Assembly: GCF_001571775.1 (NCBI RefSeq)
Contig: NZ_LRVM01000004.1
Location: 62,001-126,000, forward strand
Length of the DNA: 64,000 nt
Direction: 5' to 3'
From: Anaerotignum neopropionicum
GTDB lineage: Bacteria; Bacillota; Clostridia; Lachnospirales; Anaerotignaceae
Positions 17,684-26,792 of the stretch are shown here, in pieces. The translations under genes and the position numbers were made by a program. Each line of letters begins with the position of its first letter. The first letter of the stretch is position 1. The notes below the pieces were generated by a model. It did not search any database and had not been told where the DNA came from. It saw only the letters and a list, made by a program, of their open reading frames with translations.

Positions 17684-18364
17684 TTATTTCTTATTTGATT
17701 TATATATGAAATATCCAAGAACAAAGCTTAGTAAAATTGCACTGGGGAATTTTGCAACGCTAGGCAGCGGAGCTTTTTGCAATACAACACAAATTGTTAA
17801 AATCAAAGGCACAAAAATTTTGTTTTTCTTAAAATATTGGGCAATTACACCACCTAAAATTGCAGGCAATGTATAATTAAAAGCACTAACAATGAAGGGC
17901 GGCAATACGTTTAAAATTGCAACGCCCGTAATTGCGGCAAAAGTAACGAAGGCCAAGTTAACAAATACAGACATACCGATAGCGATTGTACCTACCAATT
18001 CCCCTTTTTTTGTACCTGCTTCACAACCTGTGGCTACTTGAGCAGAAATCATGGCGGGTAGACGAACAGAGGGGATATTGCCTGCTAAATAACCAATATA
18101 AATGCCCGATAGCCCCATTACAGGATAAAAGCCTAGTGGTTCAACAAAATAAATAATTAAATAAGATGATACAATAATAGCCCAACCTTGTCCAATTACA
18201 CTCCAAGAAGGTTTAAAACCCAATGCTAACCATAAATATAGGGCAGGTATAAAAGTAAGCAGAGCAGCAAGTAGTGTGGTTAAACGACCTCGCTTAATCA
18301 TTTTAACAGTGTATTCTTCATAAAATCTCTTATCAATATCCGCAGTATTTTGAACATTACTCAT
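17684..18364 (-). CDS. Membrane protein, probable transporter partner of DUF5058
   Basis: 226 aa with five or six hydrophobic segments; GGAGG before ATG 18364. It starts four bases after the stop of the DUF5058 gene, so the two are co-translated and probably form one membrane complex. No named family is recognised. A Gly/Pro-rich loop (EPLGFYPVMGLSGIYIGYLA) and a second conserved-looking loop (SAQVATGCEAGTKKGELVG) recall a transport channel. Since a cytoplasmic M20 hydrolase heads the operon, I infer an importer for that enzyme's substrate. Confidence 0.65.
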   Translation of the reverse strand: MSNVQNTADIDKRFYEEYTVKMIKRGRLTTLLAALLTFIPALYLWLALGFKPSWSVIGQGWAIIVSSYLIIYFVEPLGFYPVMGLSGIYIGYLAGNIPSVRLPAMISAQVATGCEAGTKKGELVGTIAIGMSVFVNLAFVTFAAITGVAILNVLPPFIVSAFNYTLPAILGGVIAQYFKKNKIFVPLILTICVVLQKAPLPSVAKFPSAILLSFVLGYFIYKSNKK

Positions 18365-18368
18365 AGTA

Positions 18369-19112
18369 TTAACCTCCTATTTGAACAACAAACTGTGCAA
18401 TAAAAATTGCCGCCAACATAGCAATACCCAGGTTGTATTCTTTCAGTTTCGGATATTTTTCTGAAATCTGAATTAAAATTGTCATGATAATAAATCCTGC
18501 GATTGCTGCAATGAATTTGCCGGTGCCGCCAACCATTTGTCCAGCGAGGAACATAGCGACACAGCCGATCATTACACAAAGACCAACAGCGTCAAACATA
18601 TGTGCATCGTGGCGTTCGACAGCCATTTTAACTTTTTCCATTCTATGAGCAAATAAAAGGTTTACGATAAAGAAACCCCATGTATTTAATGTGATAACCC
18701 AAACAGCACAAGAAAATGCAGTGATACCATAATCCGGGCCACCTAAGTCAACACCCATTGCGGTTGCGGCTGCGGTTGCACCAAGCATTTCCGTTGTGAT
18801 GGTACCGATAATAGAAAGACGCAGCCAAGCAAAGGGACCGCCTAAAATACTCATTAAAGCAATCATAACCGTAAACATTGAAAGACCAGGTCCAATAGAG
18901 CAAATGGCACCTGCACGCATTGCTTCTTTGGTATCTTGTTTGGTTAGACCTACAATAGGGCCTGCTTTAATCGCATCTTGTATGAAAACATAAGCCTGGA
19001 TACAAACCATAATAACGGTAGGAATTACTACTGCCCACATCATGGGGGAATTGGCAACATCAAGATAGGCCTTGTTTGTCATTGTATCGGCCGTTAATAA
19101 AAATAAATCCAT
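18369..19112 (-). CDS. DUF5058-family membrane protein
   Basis: 247 aa, about six or seven membrane segments, AAGGAG before ATG 19112. The length and the MWAVVIPTVIMVCIQAYVF and GPIVGLTKQDTKEAMRAG regions fit my memory of DUF5058, a clostridial family of putative transporter subunits. Repeated Gly-rich helices (LGATAAATAMGVDLGGPDYG) suggest a solute path. It is the middle gene of the M20 hydrolase operon, with a hairpin in the leader. The substrate is unknown. Confidence 0.7.
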   Translation of the reverse strand: MDLFLLTADTMTNKAYLDVANSPMMWAVVIPTVIMVCIQAYVFIQDAIKAGPIVGLTKQDTKEAMRAGAICSIGPGLSMFTVMIALMSILGGPFAWLRLSIIGTITTEMLGATAAATAMGVDLGGPDYGITAFSCAVWVITLNTWGFFIVNLLFAHRMEKVKMAVERHDAHMFDAVGLCVMIGCVAMFLAGQMVGGTGKFIAAIAGFIIMTILIQISEKYPKLKEYNLGIAMLAAIFIAQFVVQIGG

Positions 19113-19164
19113 AATATGCTCCTTTCAAATGATAGAGGCTGCGCAAGCCTTAGGAAAAGTAGTT

Positions 19165-19192
19165 CTCGGTGGGGTGAGAAGCTCCCACCGAG
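19165..19192 (-). promoter_or_regulatory. Intercistronic hairpin
   Basis: Perfect 9-bp stem CTCGGTGGG / CCCACCGAG between the M20 hydrolase and the DUF5058 gene. No U-tract follows on the minus strand, so partial termination or RNA protection that sets relative expression is likelier than full termination. Confidence 0.6.
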
Positions 19193-19225
19193 TAAATGTA
19201 TTTTAATTTGGAAGACATCAGCTAA

Positions 19226-20494
19226 TTAATCATCCGCCTTGTCAGCTTTTAAAACTGCATTTAACATAACGCTTACACTGTTTGTACATTGCTCAGGAGT
19301 AGTGTATTCTACTTCCGTATGAGACAGACCGTCTTTGGATACAACAAAAATCATTGTAGTAGGAACCATATAAGAAATGTATTGTGCATCGTGACCGGCA
19401 CCAGATTTAATTTCCATATAAGGAATATCTGACTCTGCTACGGCTTCTCTAACATGGTCAATCAATTTTTCATCAAAGTAAACAGTATCACGGTTCCAGC
19501 CAAGAACAACTTCACATTTACATCCTTGCCACTCTCTTTTTTCAAGTGTTGCAAGAATTTCACGAACCTGATTAAGAACTTCGGGATTTTCATGTCTTAC
19601 GTCGATAGAAAAGTCGAAGAAGTCTGGGATAACTGTGTTTACACAAGGATGGATTACAACTTCACCGGTTGTGTATACCAAATCTTCATGTCCCAGTTTA
19701 TCAATTTCTTCATGCAAATAACAAAGTGCTTCAGACGCTGCATAAAAAGCATCTTTTCTTTTTTTCATAGGGAATGTGCCCGCATGGGCTGCTTGTCCAT
19801 AGAATTTTATTCTGTATAACATTTGTCCAAGTACACATGTTACAACGCCTACATCTTTTCCTGCATCCTCAAGAATAGGACCCTGTTCAATATGAAGTTC
19901 AAACATGGCTTTGTATTGATCCGGATTGATTCTGTTTGCCTTGTCCCCTTTATACTTAAATGTGGACAGTTTTTCTCCAAAAGTCATTTCTGGATCTAAG
20001 ATGGATCTGGAAGCCATCATTTTATTAAATTCAAAGTTATCTCTAAATCTTTCTGGCATATAGTCATAGGAAACAGTACCAGAACTCATCATGCAAGGGG
20101 GGAATTCAGAGCCCTCTTCGTTGGTCCAAATCATTGCAGTTAAGGGGTGTTTGTGGGGAATACTTTCGGCTACTACTGTTTCTAATACTTCCATAGCACC
20201 CATAACCCCTAAAATACCATCATAATTTCCACCGTTTTTTACTGAATCACAGTGAGAAGCCATTACAATTCTTTTGGCATTCGGATCGGAACCGGGAATA
20301 GTAGCATACATATTTGCCAAGTCGTCAGTTTCAATTGTAGCACCAATAGCTGTCATTCTTTTTACAAATTCATCTCTAGCTAGGATAGATTCGGGAGAAA
20401 GAGAATATCTTGTGACACCACCATGACCTGCATCTCCAAATTTTGCAAAAGTTTTGATTTTGTCTTCCATTCTTTTTAAGTCGCAAAAATACAT
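19226..20494 (-). CDS. M20-family Zn hydrolase (allantoate / N-carbamoyl amino acid amidohydrolase type)
   Basis: 422 aa, AAGGAG before ATG 20494. M20 peptidase family, amidohydrolase (HyuC/AllC/AmaB) branch: ASHCDSVKNGGNYDGILG supplies the first His and bridging Asp, WTNEEGSEF the catalytic and metal Glu, LHIEQGPILE a metal His with the substrate loop, and SGAGHDAQYI the C-terminal ligands. A lid domain lies near 205-320 (GQAAHAGTFPM). Known family reactions remove a carbamoyl group from N-carbamoyl amino acids or ureido compounds. It is the first gene of a sigma-54-dependent operon with two membrane proteins, so uptake and hydrolysis of a nitrogen compound is the likely job. The exact substrate is open. 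Confidence 0.85.
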   Translation of the reverse strand: MYFCDLKRMEDKIKTFAKFGDAGHGGVTRYSLSPESILARDEFVKRMTAIGATIETDDLANMYATIPGSDPNAKRIVMASHCDSVKNGGNYDGILGVMGAMEVLETVVAESIPHKHPLTAMIWTNEEGSEFPPCMMSSGTVSYDYMPERFRDNFEFNKMMASRSILDPEMTFGEKLSTFKYKGDKANRINPDQYKAMFELHIEQGPILEDAGKDVGVVTCVLGQMLYRIKFYGQAAHAGTFPMKKRKDAFYAASEALCYLHEEIDKLGHEDLVYTTGEVVIHPCVNTVIPDFFDFSIDVRHENPEVLNQVREILATLEKREWQGCKCEVVLGWNRDTVYFDEKLIDHVREAVAESDIPYMEIKSGAGHDAQYISYMVPTTMIFVVSKDGLSHTEVEYTTPEQCTNSVSVMLNAVLKADKADD

Positions 20495-20584
20495 TTCAAA
20501 CAGCTCCTTCTTAATTTGTTTAACTCATTTGTTGGTAACAACGTTGAATAGCATAATATTAATTATCGCGATGCTAAATTAATC

Positions 20585-20600
20585 AGCACATTTCATACCA
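20585..20600 (-). promoter_or_regulatory. Sigma-54 (-24/-12) promoter
   Basis: On the minus strand TGGTATGAAATGTGCT keeps the GG and GC dinucleotides at the required spacing of the -24/-12 consensus. It lies about 90 bases upstream of the M20 hydrolase ATG. The nearest gene on the other side encodes a sigma-54 activator, which strongly supports the call. Confidence 0.8.
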
Positions 20601-20891
20601 AAATCACATTATTATAGAAATTAAAGCGAAAAAAAGCTAAATTTAATTAAAAAATTGTATTTTAATTGTGAAAAATGTAATTTTAAATATGGAGAAATGA
20701 TATTTGAAATGAAAAAACGTATTTTTGACACATAGTATATTTTTTTATCGAAAAAAGTAGTTCGGAAGGGAAAAAATGGTGTTTTTTCTTGCAAAAATGC
20801 ATACTTCTAAAAAAACAAAAATAAAATTTTAACAAAATCTATGGAACTTTACATAAAAACGTAATAAATTGGGGGTACATATTTAATATGG

Positions 20892-20940
20892 GCACATTTG
20901 TAAGAATCATTGCATTTTCGCATAATCCTTGCAAATGTGC
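20892..20940. promoter_or_regulatory. Candidate upstream activating sequences
   Basis: GCACATTTGTAAG (20892-20904) and its inverse CTTGCAAATGTGC (20928-20940) match at 12 of 13 positions. They lie about 300 bases upstream of the sigma-54 promoter and just beyond the activator stop, a normal distance for enhancer binding. They could instead be the activator's terminator hairpin. The AT-rich bases 20601-20891 between them show nothing else. Confidence 0.5.
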
Positions 20941-20967
20941 ATTTTTCATAGATTTTATGATGTTTAA

Positions 20968-22410
20968 TCAGTCGGAATCGCTCAAAATGTGATAACGTGA
21001 AAGTTTTCTGGAAATGGTAGACTGATCTGTTTGAAGAGCTTCTGCCATTTTTGCTCCGCTCTTATATTTTTTTTGGCATAGTGCAAGAATCTCCTTTTCA
21101 TAATCTGCAACTAATTTTTTTAAGCATTTTCCATGTTCAATATCAGTAAAAAGTGTGTCAGCGAGAATGTTTTCTTGAAACACGGGTTTTAGATGTCCAG
21201 CTGCTAGCTGAGCATCCGCTAAGGTGATGGTGGCGCCTGTACTCATGACCACTGTTCTTTCTACAATATTTTGCAGCTCACGCACGTTTCCAGGATAATT
21301 GCATGATGTTAAGTAAAGCAAAGCTTCCTTTTGATAGGTTTTGTTTGTATTATGTTTTGTGTTGTAGATATTCAAAAAGTGGTTGATTAATAATACAATA
21401 TCCTCTTTGCGTTCCTCCAGACCAGGCATTTTTAGCTCAATTACATTGAGTCGATAGTATAAATCCTCACGAAAGGTTTTTTGTTGAATCATCGTTTTTA
21501 GGTCTGCATTTGTAGATGTAATAAGACGGAAATCCACGTTAATATCTTTGTTGCCACCAATATGTCGCAGTTCATGATTCTGTAAAACTCGAAGGAGTTT
21601 TGATTGTAAGCTTAAAGGTAATTCGCCGATTTCATCAAGTAACAATGTACCCGTATCAGCACTTTCCATAAGACCTTTTTTCCCTTTTGGATTACCACCA
21701 GTAAAAGCTCCAGGTTCGTAACCAAACAATTCACTTTCCAAAAGTTGTTCAGGAATTGCAGCACAGTTAATTTTTATAAAAGGTGCTTTGTAGCGGTTAC
21801 TATGGGCGTGTAATAAATTTGCAATCATTTCCTTGCCGGTGCCGGAGGGCCCTGTAATTAATACGGAAACATCGTGTTCTGCAACTTTTGCTGCGGCTTC
21901 CACAACATTTTGCATAATAAGACTTTGGTAGACTAATTCGCCGGAAAGATTTAATTTTTTACGAAGATGCTCATTATAATTTAGTAATTTTTGATTATGT
22001 ATATTGACATCATGAAGTTGATTCCGTAACTTTACTAAATCGGAGACTTCAATCAAATAGTTGATGACATATTTGATTTCACCGCTGCTGTCCATAACAG
22101 GAATAGCTGTTACCTGAAAATAACGGTTTTTGTGGGATGAAATCTGACTCAAATTTGTCGTTTGTTTTGTTTTTAGAGTGATTAATGTAGCTGACTCTGA
22201 AATTAAACCCTTGTCTGCTATTTGTTTCATCGTTTGTCCTATATATAGTTCTGGTGGATGTCCTGTAATTTTGTAATGGGTTTTATTCACAAAAAGGACT
22301 TTTCCATTTTTATCTGTAATGTTGATTCCCATGAAGGGGTTTTGAAGTAACTCCTTTAGGAGTATACTGCGTAAATCTTCAGGGAGTTTTTCATACAAGC
22401 CAATTTCCAT
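20968..22410 (-). CDS. Sigma-54-dependent transcriptional activator (PAS-AAA-HTH)
   Basis: 480 aa. Residues about 20-125 are a PAS sensor domain (NPFMGINITDKNGKVLFVN). Residues about 160-390 are the AAA+ domain: GPSGTGKE is Walker A, ELFGYEPGAFTGG is the sigma-54 contact loop, TLLLDEIGELP is Walker B and FREDLYYRLNVIEL the second-region arginine block. A C-terminal Fis-like HTH (SGAKMAEALQTDQSTISRKL) binds DNA. No receiver domain, so the PAS domain probably binds a small ligand. It should switch on the M20/DUF5058 operon from the promoter at 20585-20600. The ribosome site is weak (GCGAGG), and a MITE-like element sits just upstream. Confidence 0.92.
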   Translation of the reverse strand: MEIGLYEKLPEDLRSILLKELLQNPFMGINITDKNGKVLFVNKTHYKITGHPPELYIGQTMKQIADKGLISESATLITLKTKQTTNLSQISSHKNRYFQVTAIPVMDSSGEIKYVINYLIEVSDLVKLRNQLHDVNIHNQKLLNYNEHLRKKLNLSGELVYQSLIMQNVVEAAAKVAEHDVSVLITGPSGTGKEMIANLLHAHSNRYKAPFIKINCAAIPEQLLESELFGYEPGAFTGGNPKGKKGLMESADTGTLLLDEIGELPLSLQSKLLRVLQNHELRHIGGNKDINVDFRLITSTNADLKTMIQQKTFREDLYYRLNVIELKMPGLEERKEDIVLLINHFLNIYNTKHNTNKTYQKEALLYLTSCNYPGNVRELQNIVERTVVMSTGATITLADAQLAAGHLKPVFQENILADTLFTDIEHGKCLKKLVADYEKEILALCQKKYKSGAKMAEALQTDQSTISRKLSRYHILSDSD

Positions 22411-22429
22411 GTAAGATGCCTCGCTTTCC

Positions 22430-22599
22430 TTAGGGAAACGCTGATTAATTACGTGTGCATAGCGAATCGGTTAATTTTCCACTTGGACAGTGTCAAAAAG
22501 CCTCGAAATAGCGCTGCTATTGCTGTGTTTTTTTCCTTGCCAATTGAAAAATTTCCTCGACTATCTGCACACCCTCCATTAAATCAGCGCTTCCTTAGA
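22430..22599. mobile_element. MITE-like element, copy A
   Basis: Terminal inverted repeats: TTAGGGAAACGCTGATT on the left and AATCAGCGCTTCCTTAG on the right. A shorter relative lies at 35013-35102, and both share the right-hand block with GACTATCTGC then CCCTCCAT. No protein is encoded. It lies immediately upstream of the sigma-54 activator. The stretch 22600-22982 holds nothing else I can support. Confidence 0.65.
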
Positions 22600-22982
22600 T
22601 ATAAGTATGTAAACCAATAGTATGCTATTTTGCATAGGAAAATCAATGAGGATTGTTTATAAAAGAATACTTTGTGGAAATGTACAAAATTAATTTCTTT
22701 TTACCTGCAATTAATTTGGTCTAAAGTACTAACGAAAAAAAATAATATTTTTGTTGAAAATTTAATATTTGCAACGTTTTATAGGAATGCTTTTAGAATA
22801 ATGTCTTACAAATTCATTTTATTAAGGTTCTTCAAATCCTGTCTGTTTTTATGTTATTTTGAATTTTTGTATGCATTGCCCTTATTATCTATGCATGGCA
22901 TTGCGGTATGGATTTTTGAAATCGTCAAAACCCGTAGAAGTACTTTTTTCTTATTATGAAAAGTAAAAAATATAAAAAACTT

Positions 22983-23031
22983 CATTTACGTTGTAATAAC
23001 AACGTAAATGTTTGAGAAGCCATGATATACT
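22983..23031 (+). promoter_or_regulatory. Crp/Fnr-type operator and promoter of the hcp operon
   Basis: CATTTACGTTGT and ACAACGTAAATG, 12-bp perfect arms with four bases between, centred at 22996.5. A TATACT -10 at 23026-23031 places the start near 23038, so the palindrome centre is at about -41.5, the class-II activator position of Crp/Fnr proteins. The best candidate regulator is the Crp/Fnr protein at 27081. Confidence 0.7.
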
Positions 23032-23092
23032 GAGTCCAACAAACAAAACTTCTATCAATATAACGAGTGATTCCCAGAAAGGAGATGTTTTT

Positions 23093-23281
23093 ATGAAGTA
23101 TTTTGTAAATGACAGTTGTATCGGGTGTGGGTTATGTGCAATGGATTGTCCAGAGGTTTTTGAAATGACGGATGCAGGGCTTGCAATTGCTTCCGAAGGA
23201 GAAGTTTCTGATGAAGTGTTGGATGCAGCGGTGCAGGCGCAAAGTGGATGCCCTGTTGATGCAATTGAAAATGTAGACTGA
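23093..23281 (+). CDS. Single-cluster ferredoxin
   Basis: 62 aa from ATG 23093, with AAAGGAG upstream; an in-frame start at 23012 lies in the promoter region. YFVNDSCIGCGLCAMDCPEV carries the first Cys ligands and GCPVDAI the last, the pattern of [4Fe-4S] ferredoxins with one cluster (an extra Cys could form a disulfide). It is the first gene of the operon with a cupin and hybrid-cluster protein and is a natural electron donor for the latter. Confidence 0.88.
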   Translation: MKYFVNDSCIGCGLCAMDCPEVFEMTDAGLAIASEGEVSDEVLDAAVQAQSGCPVDAIENVD

Positions 23282-23293
23282 GGGGGTTATTCA

Positions 23294-23635
23294 ATGAATT
23301 ACATCAAAAATATGGAACAGGAAAAAGCTCTGTTTTTAGCCAATGAGGTTACTGTTCAGGCAGGGCAAATCGTAAGTAAAACACTGGCGCAAAATCCACA
23401 TGTCAGCATTACGCTTTTTGCCTTTGGGAAAGGCGAAGAGATCAGTTCTCATGATTCTAGTGGTGATGCAATGGTTTTGGTGCTGGAAGGTACCGGTCAG
23501 TTCACTGTGGATGGTTCAGAGTATGTTCTGGGGGTGGGGGAATCCTTGATTATGCCTGCAAAGAAGCCTCACGCAGTATTCGCCAAAGAAGCATTTAAAA
23601 TGCTGCTTACCGTTGTTTTTCCGTCAGCTACCTAA
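23294..23635 (+). CDS. Cupin-domain protein
   Basis: 113 aa. GDAMVLVLEGTGQFTVDG and GVGESLIMPAKKPHAVF are the two cupin motifs; the upstream SSHDSSGD is a reduced first metal motif. Such small cupins bind metal or ligand; this kind often lies beside hcp. The ORF starts 12 bases after the ferredoxin stop with a GAGGGGG ribosome site. Function unknown, perhaps metal or nitric-oxide related sensing. Confidence 0.8.
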   Translation: MNYIKNMEQEKALFLANEVTVQAGQIVSKTLAQNPHVSITLFAFGKGEEISSHDSSGDAMVLVLEGTGQFTVDGSEYVLGVGESLIMPAKKPHAVFAKEAFKMLLTVVFPSAT

Positions 23636-23691
23636 TGGAGTCTACCTAGAAAAACTATATTAAACAATGCCCTTTATGAGGAGGAATAACC

Positions 23692-25536
23692 ATGGAAAAT
23701 AAAATGTTTTGTTATCAATGTCAAGAAACCGCCGGATGTACCGGATGCACCCAAGTAGGTGTTTGCGGCAAAAAGCCGGATGTTGCTGCGATGCAGGATC
23801 TGTTGATTTATGTCACCAAAGGCTTATCCGCTGTCACGACTGCGCTGCGTGCACAGGGCGCGGAGATTTCCACTGCAATCAATCACTTGATTACATTAAA
23901 TCTTTTCATAACGATTACCAACGCCAACTTTGATAAAGAAGCTATCACAGCCCGCATCCGTGCAACGCTGGATGCAAAGCGTGAACTGCTTGCACAGGTA
24001 AGGAACGGGGAAACGCTGCCCGAGGCGGCACGCTGGGAAGGGGATGAATCTACATTTGAAGAGAAGGCAGCCGTGGTAGGTGTGCTTTCCACAGAAAATG
24101 AAGATGTTCGTTCTTTGCGTGAATTGATTACTTATGGCTTAAAAGGTCTTTCTGCTTATTCCAAACATGCCAATGTTTTGCTTCGGGACGATGGTGAGGT
24201 TGACGCTTTTCTTCAGCGCGCCCTGTCTGCTACTTTGGATGACAAGCTTTCTGCAGACGATTTGGTGGCACTAACGCTGGAAACAGGTAAATATGGTGTT
24301 TCCGGTATGGCTTTATTGGATGGTGCAAATACTGAAGCATATGGCAATCCTGAGATCACCAAAGTAAACATCGGTGTGGGTTCTCGTCCCGGTATCCTAA
24401 TTTCTGGGCATGATCTGCGGGATTTGGAAATGCTGCTCAAGCAGACACAGGGAAGCGGCGTAGATGTATATACCCATTCTGAGATGCTGCCCGCACACTA
24501 TTATCCTGCATTTAAGAATTACCCCAATTTTGTGGGAAATTACGGGAATGCATGGTGGAAGCAGAAAGAAGAATTTGAGTCCTTTAACGGCCCTATTCTC
24601 ATGACGACCAACTGTATTGTTCCTCCTAAGGATAGCTATAAAGATCGGCTGTATACAACTGGTGCGGCAGGCTTCCCCAGATGTAAGCATATTTCCGGTG
24701 CCATTGGAGAGGAAAAGGATTTCACAGAAATCATTGAACATGCAAAACGTTGTGTAGCTCCTACGGAAATCGAAAAGGGAGAAATCATAGGCGGTTTTGC
24801 ACATAACCAAGTTTTGGCTCTCGCCGATCAAGTGGTGGCAGCTGTGAAAACGGGTGCAATCAAAAAATTTGTGGTTATGGCGGGTTGCGATGGTCGTGCC
24901 AAGAGCCGTAATTATTATACCGACTTCGCCAAAGCTTTGCCAAAAGATGCTGTAATTCTTACCGCTGGTTGTGCCAAGTATAAATATAACAAACTGGAGT
25001 TGGGTGATATTGGAGGGATTCCTCGGGTGCTGGATGCAGGACAGTGTAACGATTCCTACTCCTTGGCAGTCATTGCACTGAAACTGAAAGAGGTTTTTGG
25101 ACTGGAGGACATCAATGACCTGCCCATAGTGTACAACATTGCATGGTATGAACAGAAAGCAGTGATTGTACTTCTGGCCTTGTTGCATCTTGGTGTGAAA
25201 AATATCCATTTAGGGCCAACACTGCCTGCGTTTTTAAGTCCCAATGTGGCAAAGGTACTGGTAGAGAATTTCGGCATTGCGGGCATTGGCACTGTTGAGG
25301 ACGACCTAAAGCTGTTCTTTGGCGATGAAAGCACAAGCTTGGCTGTTACAGGCGATATGATTATGGGTGATATTTTACGCAAATATCCTGAAACCGCTCC
25401 TGCACTGATGGAGTGTGGCATGCATTGTCTGGGTTGCCCTTCATCCCAGATGGAGACTTTGGCAGATGCATGTATGGTTCATGGTTTAAATGTGAATGAT
25501 GTGTTAAAAGCTGTAAATGATAAAGTAAGCGGATAA
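23692..25536 (+). CDS. hcp: Hybrid-cluster protein (hydroxylamine reductase) fused to DUF1858
   Basis: 614 aa, GAGGAGG before ATG 23692. Residues 1-545 are Hcp: [11 protein letters not shown] with a following GVCG binds the N-terminal Fe-S cluster; [36 protein letters not shown] and [10 protein letters not shown] carry the Cys ligands of the hybrid Fe-S-O cluster. Hcp reduces hydroxylamine in vitro and nitric oxide in cells. Residues about 546-614 are a DUF1858 domain ([20 protein letters not shown] then HCLGCPSS), normally about 60 residues and often a separate protein or fused to hemerythrin-like ScdA. The fusion makes it about 65 residues longer than usual Hcp. A terminator follows at once. 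Confidence 0.93.
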   Translation: MENKMFCYQCQETAGCTGCTQVGVCGKKPDVAAMQDLLIYVTKGLSAVTTALRAQGAEISTAINHLITLNLFITITNANFDKEAITARIRATLDAKRELLAQVRNGETLPEAARWEGDESTFEEKAAVVGVLSTENEDVRSLRELITYGLKGLSAYSKHANVLLRDDGEVDAFLQRALSATLDDKLSADDLVALTLETGKYGVSGMALLDGANTEAYGNPEITKVNIGVGSRPGILISGHDLRDLEMLLKQTQGSGVDVYTHSEMLPAHYYPAFKNYPNFVGNYGNAWWKQKEEFESFNGPILMTTNCIVPPKDSYKDRLYTTGAAGFPRCKHISGAIGEEKDFTEIIEHAKRCVAPTEIEKGEIIGGFAHNQVLALADQVVAAVKTGAIKKFVVMAGCDGRAKSRNYYTDFAKALPKDAVILTAGCAKYKYNKLELGDIGGIPRVLDAGQCNDSYSLAVIALKLKEVFGLEDINDLPIVYNIAWYEQKAVIVLLALLHLGVKNIHLGPTLPAFLSPNVAKVLVENFGIAGIGTVEDDLKLFFGDESTSLAVTGDMIMGDILRKYPETAPALMECGMHCLGCPSSQMETLADACMVHGLNVNDVLKAVNDKVSG

Positions 25537-25543
25537 TAAAAAG

Positions 25544-25586
25544 AATGTGGTCATGGGACACTTTGCTGTTCCATGACCACATTTTC
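25544..25586 (+). terminator. Terminator after hcp
   Basis: AATGTGGTCATGG pairs perfectly with CCATGACCACATT around a 14-base loop, then TTTTC. An in-frame ATG of the next gene (25573) lies inside the stem, which rules it out as a start. Confidence 0.9.
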
Positions 25587-25602
25587 AGAAAGGGATGAGC
25601 TT

Positions 25603-26208
25603 ATGAGTGCGTTTTTAGGTCCAATTCATTATTGGCTGTATCGTAAGATTCAATTGCAGGAGAGCTTGACGGAAGCCATCCTGTATTCGGTTCTCTCTGA
25701 GGAAAAGTGTACTGCCTTGCAAAATAGTTTGGAAGCAAAATGGGGAATTGTAGAACGTGGGCCGTTGGAACAAGTGATAGATAACGGCAACATCCATGGT
25801 TGGCTGCAAAGCCAAATCGGCATTGCGGAGAAACGCTTTGCCGCCGCAGTCACAGAAATTTTGCATAACCATCCTACACAAATTGAAAAGCTGAAACAGG
25901 CGGCATATCAATTAGGGCAGCAGAATCTATTGCCAGATTCCAATGATGCCATGGGGATCTACCAAGCATTGAATAATGTACTGTTGGAGGGTATGCCCTG
26001 TGACCACGTTAATGAAATTTTGGAGCAGAGTGACCAGCATGTTCTGTGGCAGCAGACTGTGGATTTGCATTTATCTTTTTGGGAAGAAGTAGGCGGAAGG
26101 ATTGAAAACTATTATTTATTACGAGGCGCCTTTATTTTAGGAAGTCTCTCAGGCAGTCGTTTTTCCTTTCAGCAGAAAAATAAGCAATTTCTCATTCAGG
26201 AGGTGTAG
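25603..26208 (+). CDS. Conserved protein of unknown function next to hcp
   Basis: 201 aa from ATG 25603 (AAAGGGATG upstream); the longer frame starts inside a terminator. Mostly helical, with LGPIHYWLYRKIQLQESLTE near the N-terminus and CDHVNEILEQSDQHVLWQ in the middle. No domain is recognised. It ends three bases before the hemerythrin gene, so the two are co-expressed, probably by reading through the hcp terminator or from an unseen promoter. A role in nitric oxide or oxygen response is guilt by association. Confidence 0.7.
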   Translation: MSAFLGPIHYWLYRKIQLQESLTEAILYSVLSEEKCTALQNSLEAKWGIVERGPLEQVIDNGNIHGWLQSQIGIAEKRFAAAVTEILHNHPTQIEKLKQAAYQLGQQNLLPDSNDAMGIYQALNNVLLEGMPCDHVNEILEQSDQHVLWQQTVDLHLSFWEEVGGRIENYYLLRGAFILGSLSGSRFSFQQKNKQFLIQEV

Positions 26209-26211
26209 AAA

Positions 26212-26769
26212 ATGAACTCTATTGATTTAATGGTACAGGAACATGAAAATATTCTTTCCCTTGTGGCGGTAATTCGCAATGCAAGCTGCCGTATTTTGGA
26301 GGGTGCCCCTGTAGAAGTGAATGATTTTCGGGATATGATTACCTTTGCACGAACCTATGCGGATCAACATCATCATGGAAAAGAGGAGCAGATTCTATTC
26401 CGAGAGATGATGGAGCGGCTGGGACCTGCTGCTGTAAAGCTAATTCAACATGGTATGTTTGTTGAGCATGATATGGGTAGGTTTCACTTAGGCGAACTTG
26501 AAAATGCATTAGCGCGCTATGATTCCGCCCCGAATATTCAGGATAAGCTGGAAATTTTAGTAAATGCCGGTGCATGGGCAAATTTGTTGCAACGTCATAT
26601 TGACAAAGAAAATAACGTGGTTTATACGTTTGCCAGTCGCAGCCTTTCTGATGATATCATGCTGAGCATTGACGGTGAGGTGGAGCGTTTTGAAGAGCAG
26701 GCAGAAAAAGAGGGTGTTCAGCAAATTGCTTTAAAATTGCTGAAACAGCTGACGAAAAAGTATTGTTAA
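26212..26769 (+). CDS. Hemerythrin-domain protein
   Basis: 185 aa. Four-helix diiron protein: MVQEHENIL gives the first His, HHHGKEEQILF the H-x-x-x-E pair, HGMFVEHDMGR another His and LLQRHIDKENNVVY the last H-x-x-x-E. The ribosome site is AGGAGGTG. Binds O2 or NO; this group is common beside Hcp and Crp/Fnr regulators in anaerobes. A longer relative of DUF438/hemerythrin is not implied. Followed by a broken DUF2249 gene. Confidence 0.88.
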   Translation: MNSIDLMVQEHENILSLVAVIRNASCRILEGAPVEVNDFRDMITFARTYADQHHHGKEEQILFREMMERLGPAAVKLIQHGMFVEHDMGRFHLGELENALARYDSAPNIQDKLEILVNAGAWANLLQRHIDKENNVVYTFASRSLSDDIMLSIDGEVERFEEQAEKEGVQQIALKLLKQLTKKYC

Positions 26770-26792
26770 TTGAAGAAAGCAGGGGCGATAGT

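Noticed and set aside
22672-22959. 95-aa plus-strand open frame
   Set aside because: AT-rich, hydrophobic, no ribosome site; located in the leader of the hcp operon.
24397-25209. 270-aa open frame antisense to hcp
   Set aside because: Shadow of the hcp coding phase with no motif and no ribosome site.
25573-25602. Upstream ATG for the gene after hcp
   Set aside because: It lies inside a perfect terminator stem; ATG 25603 has the ribosome site.
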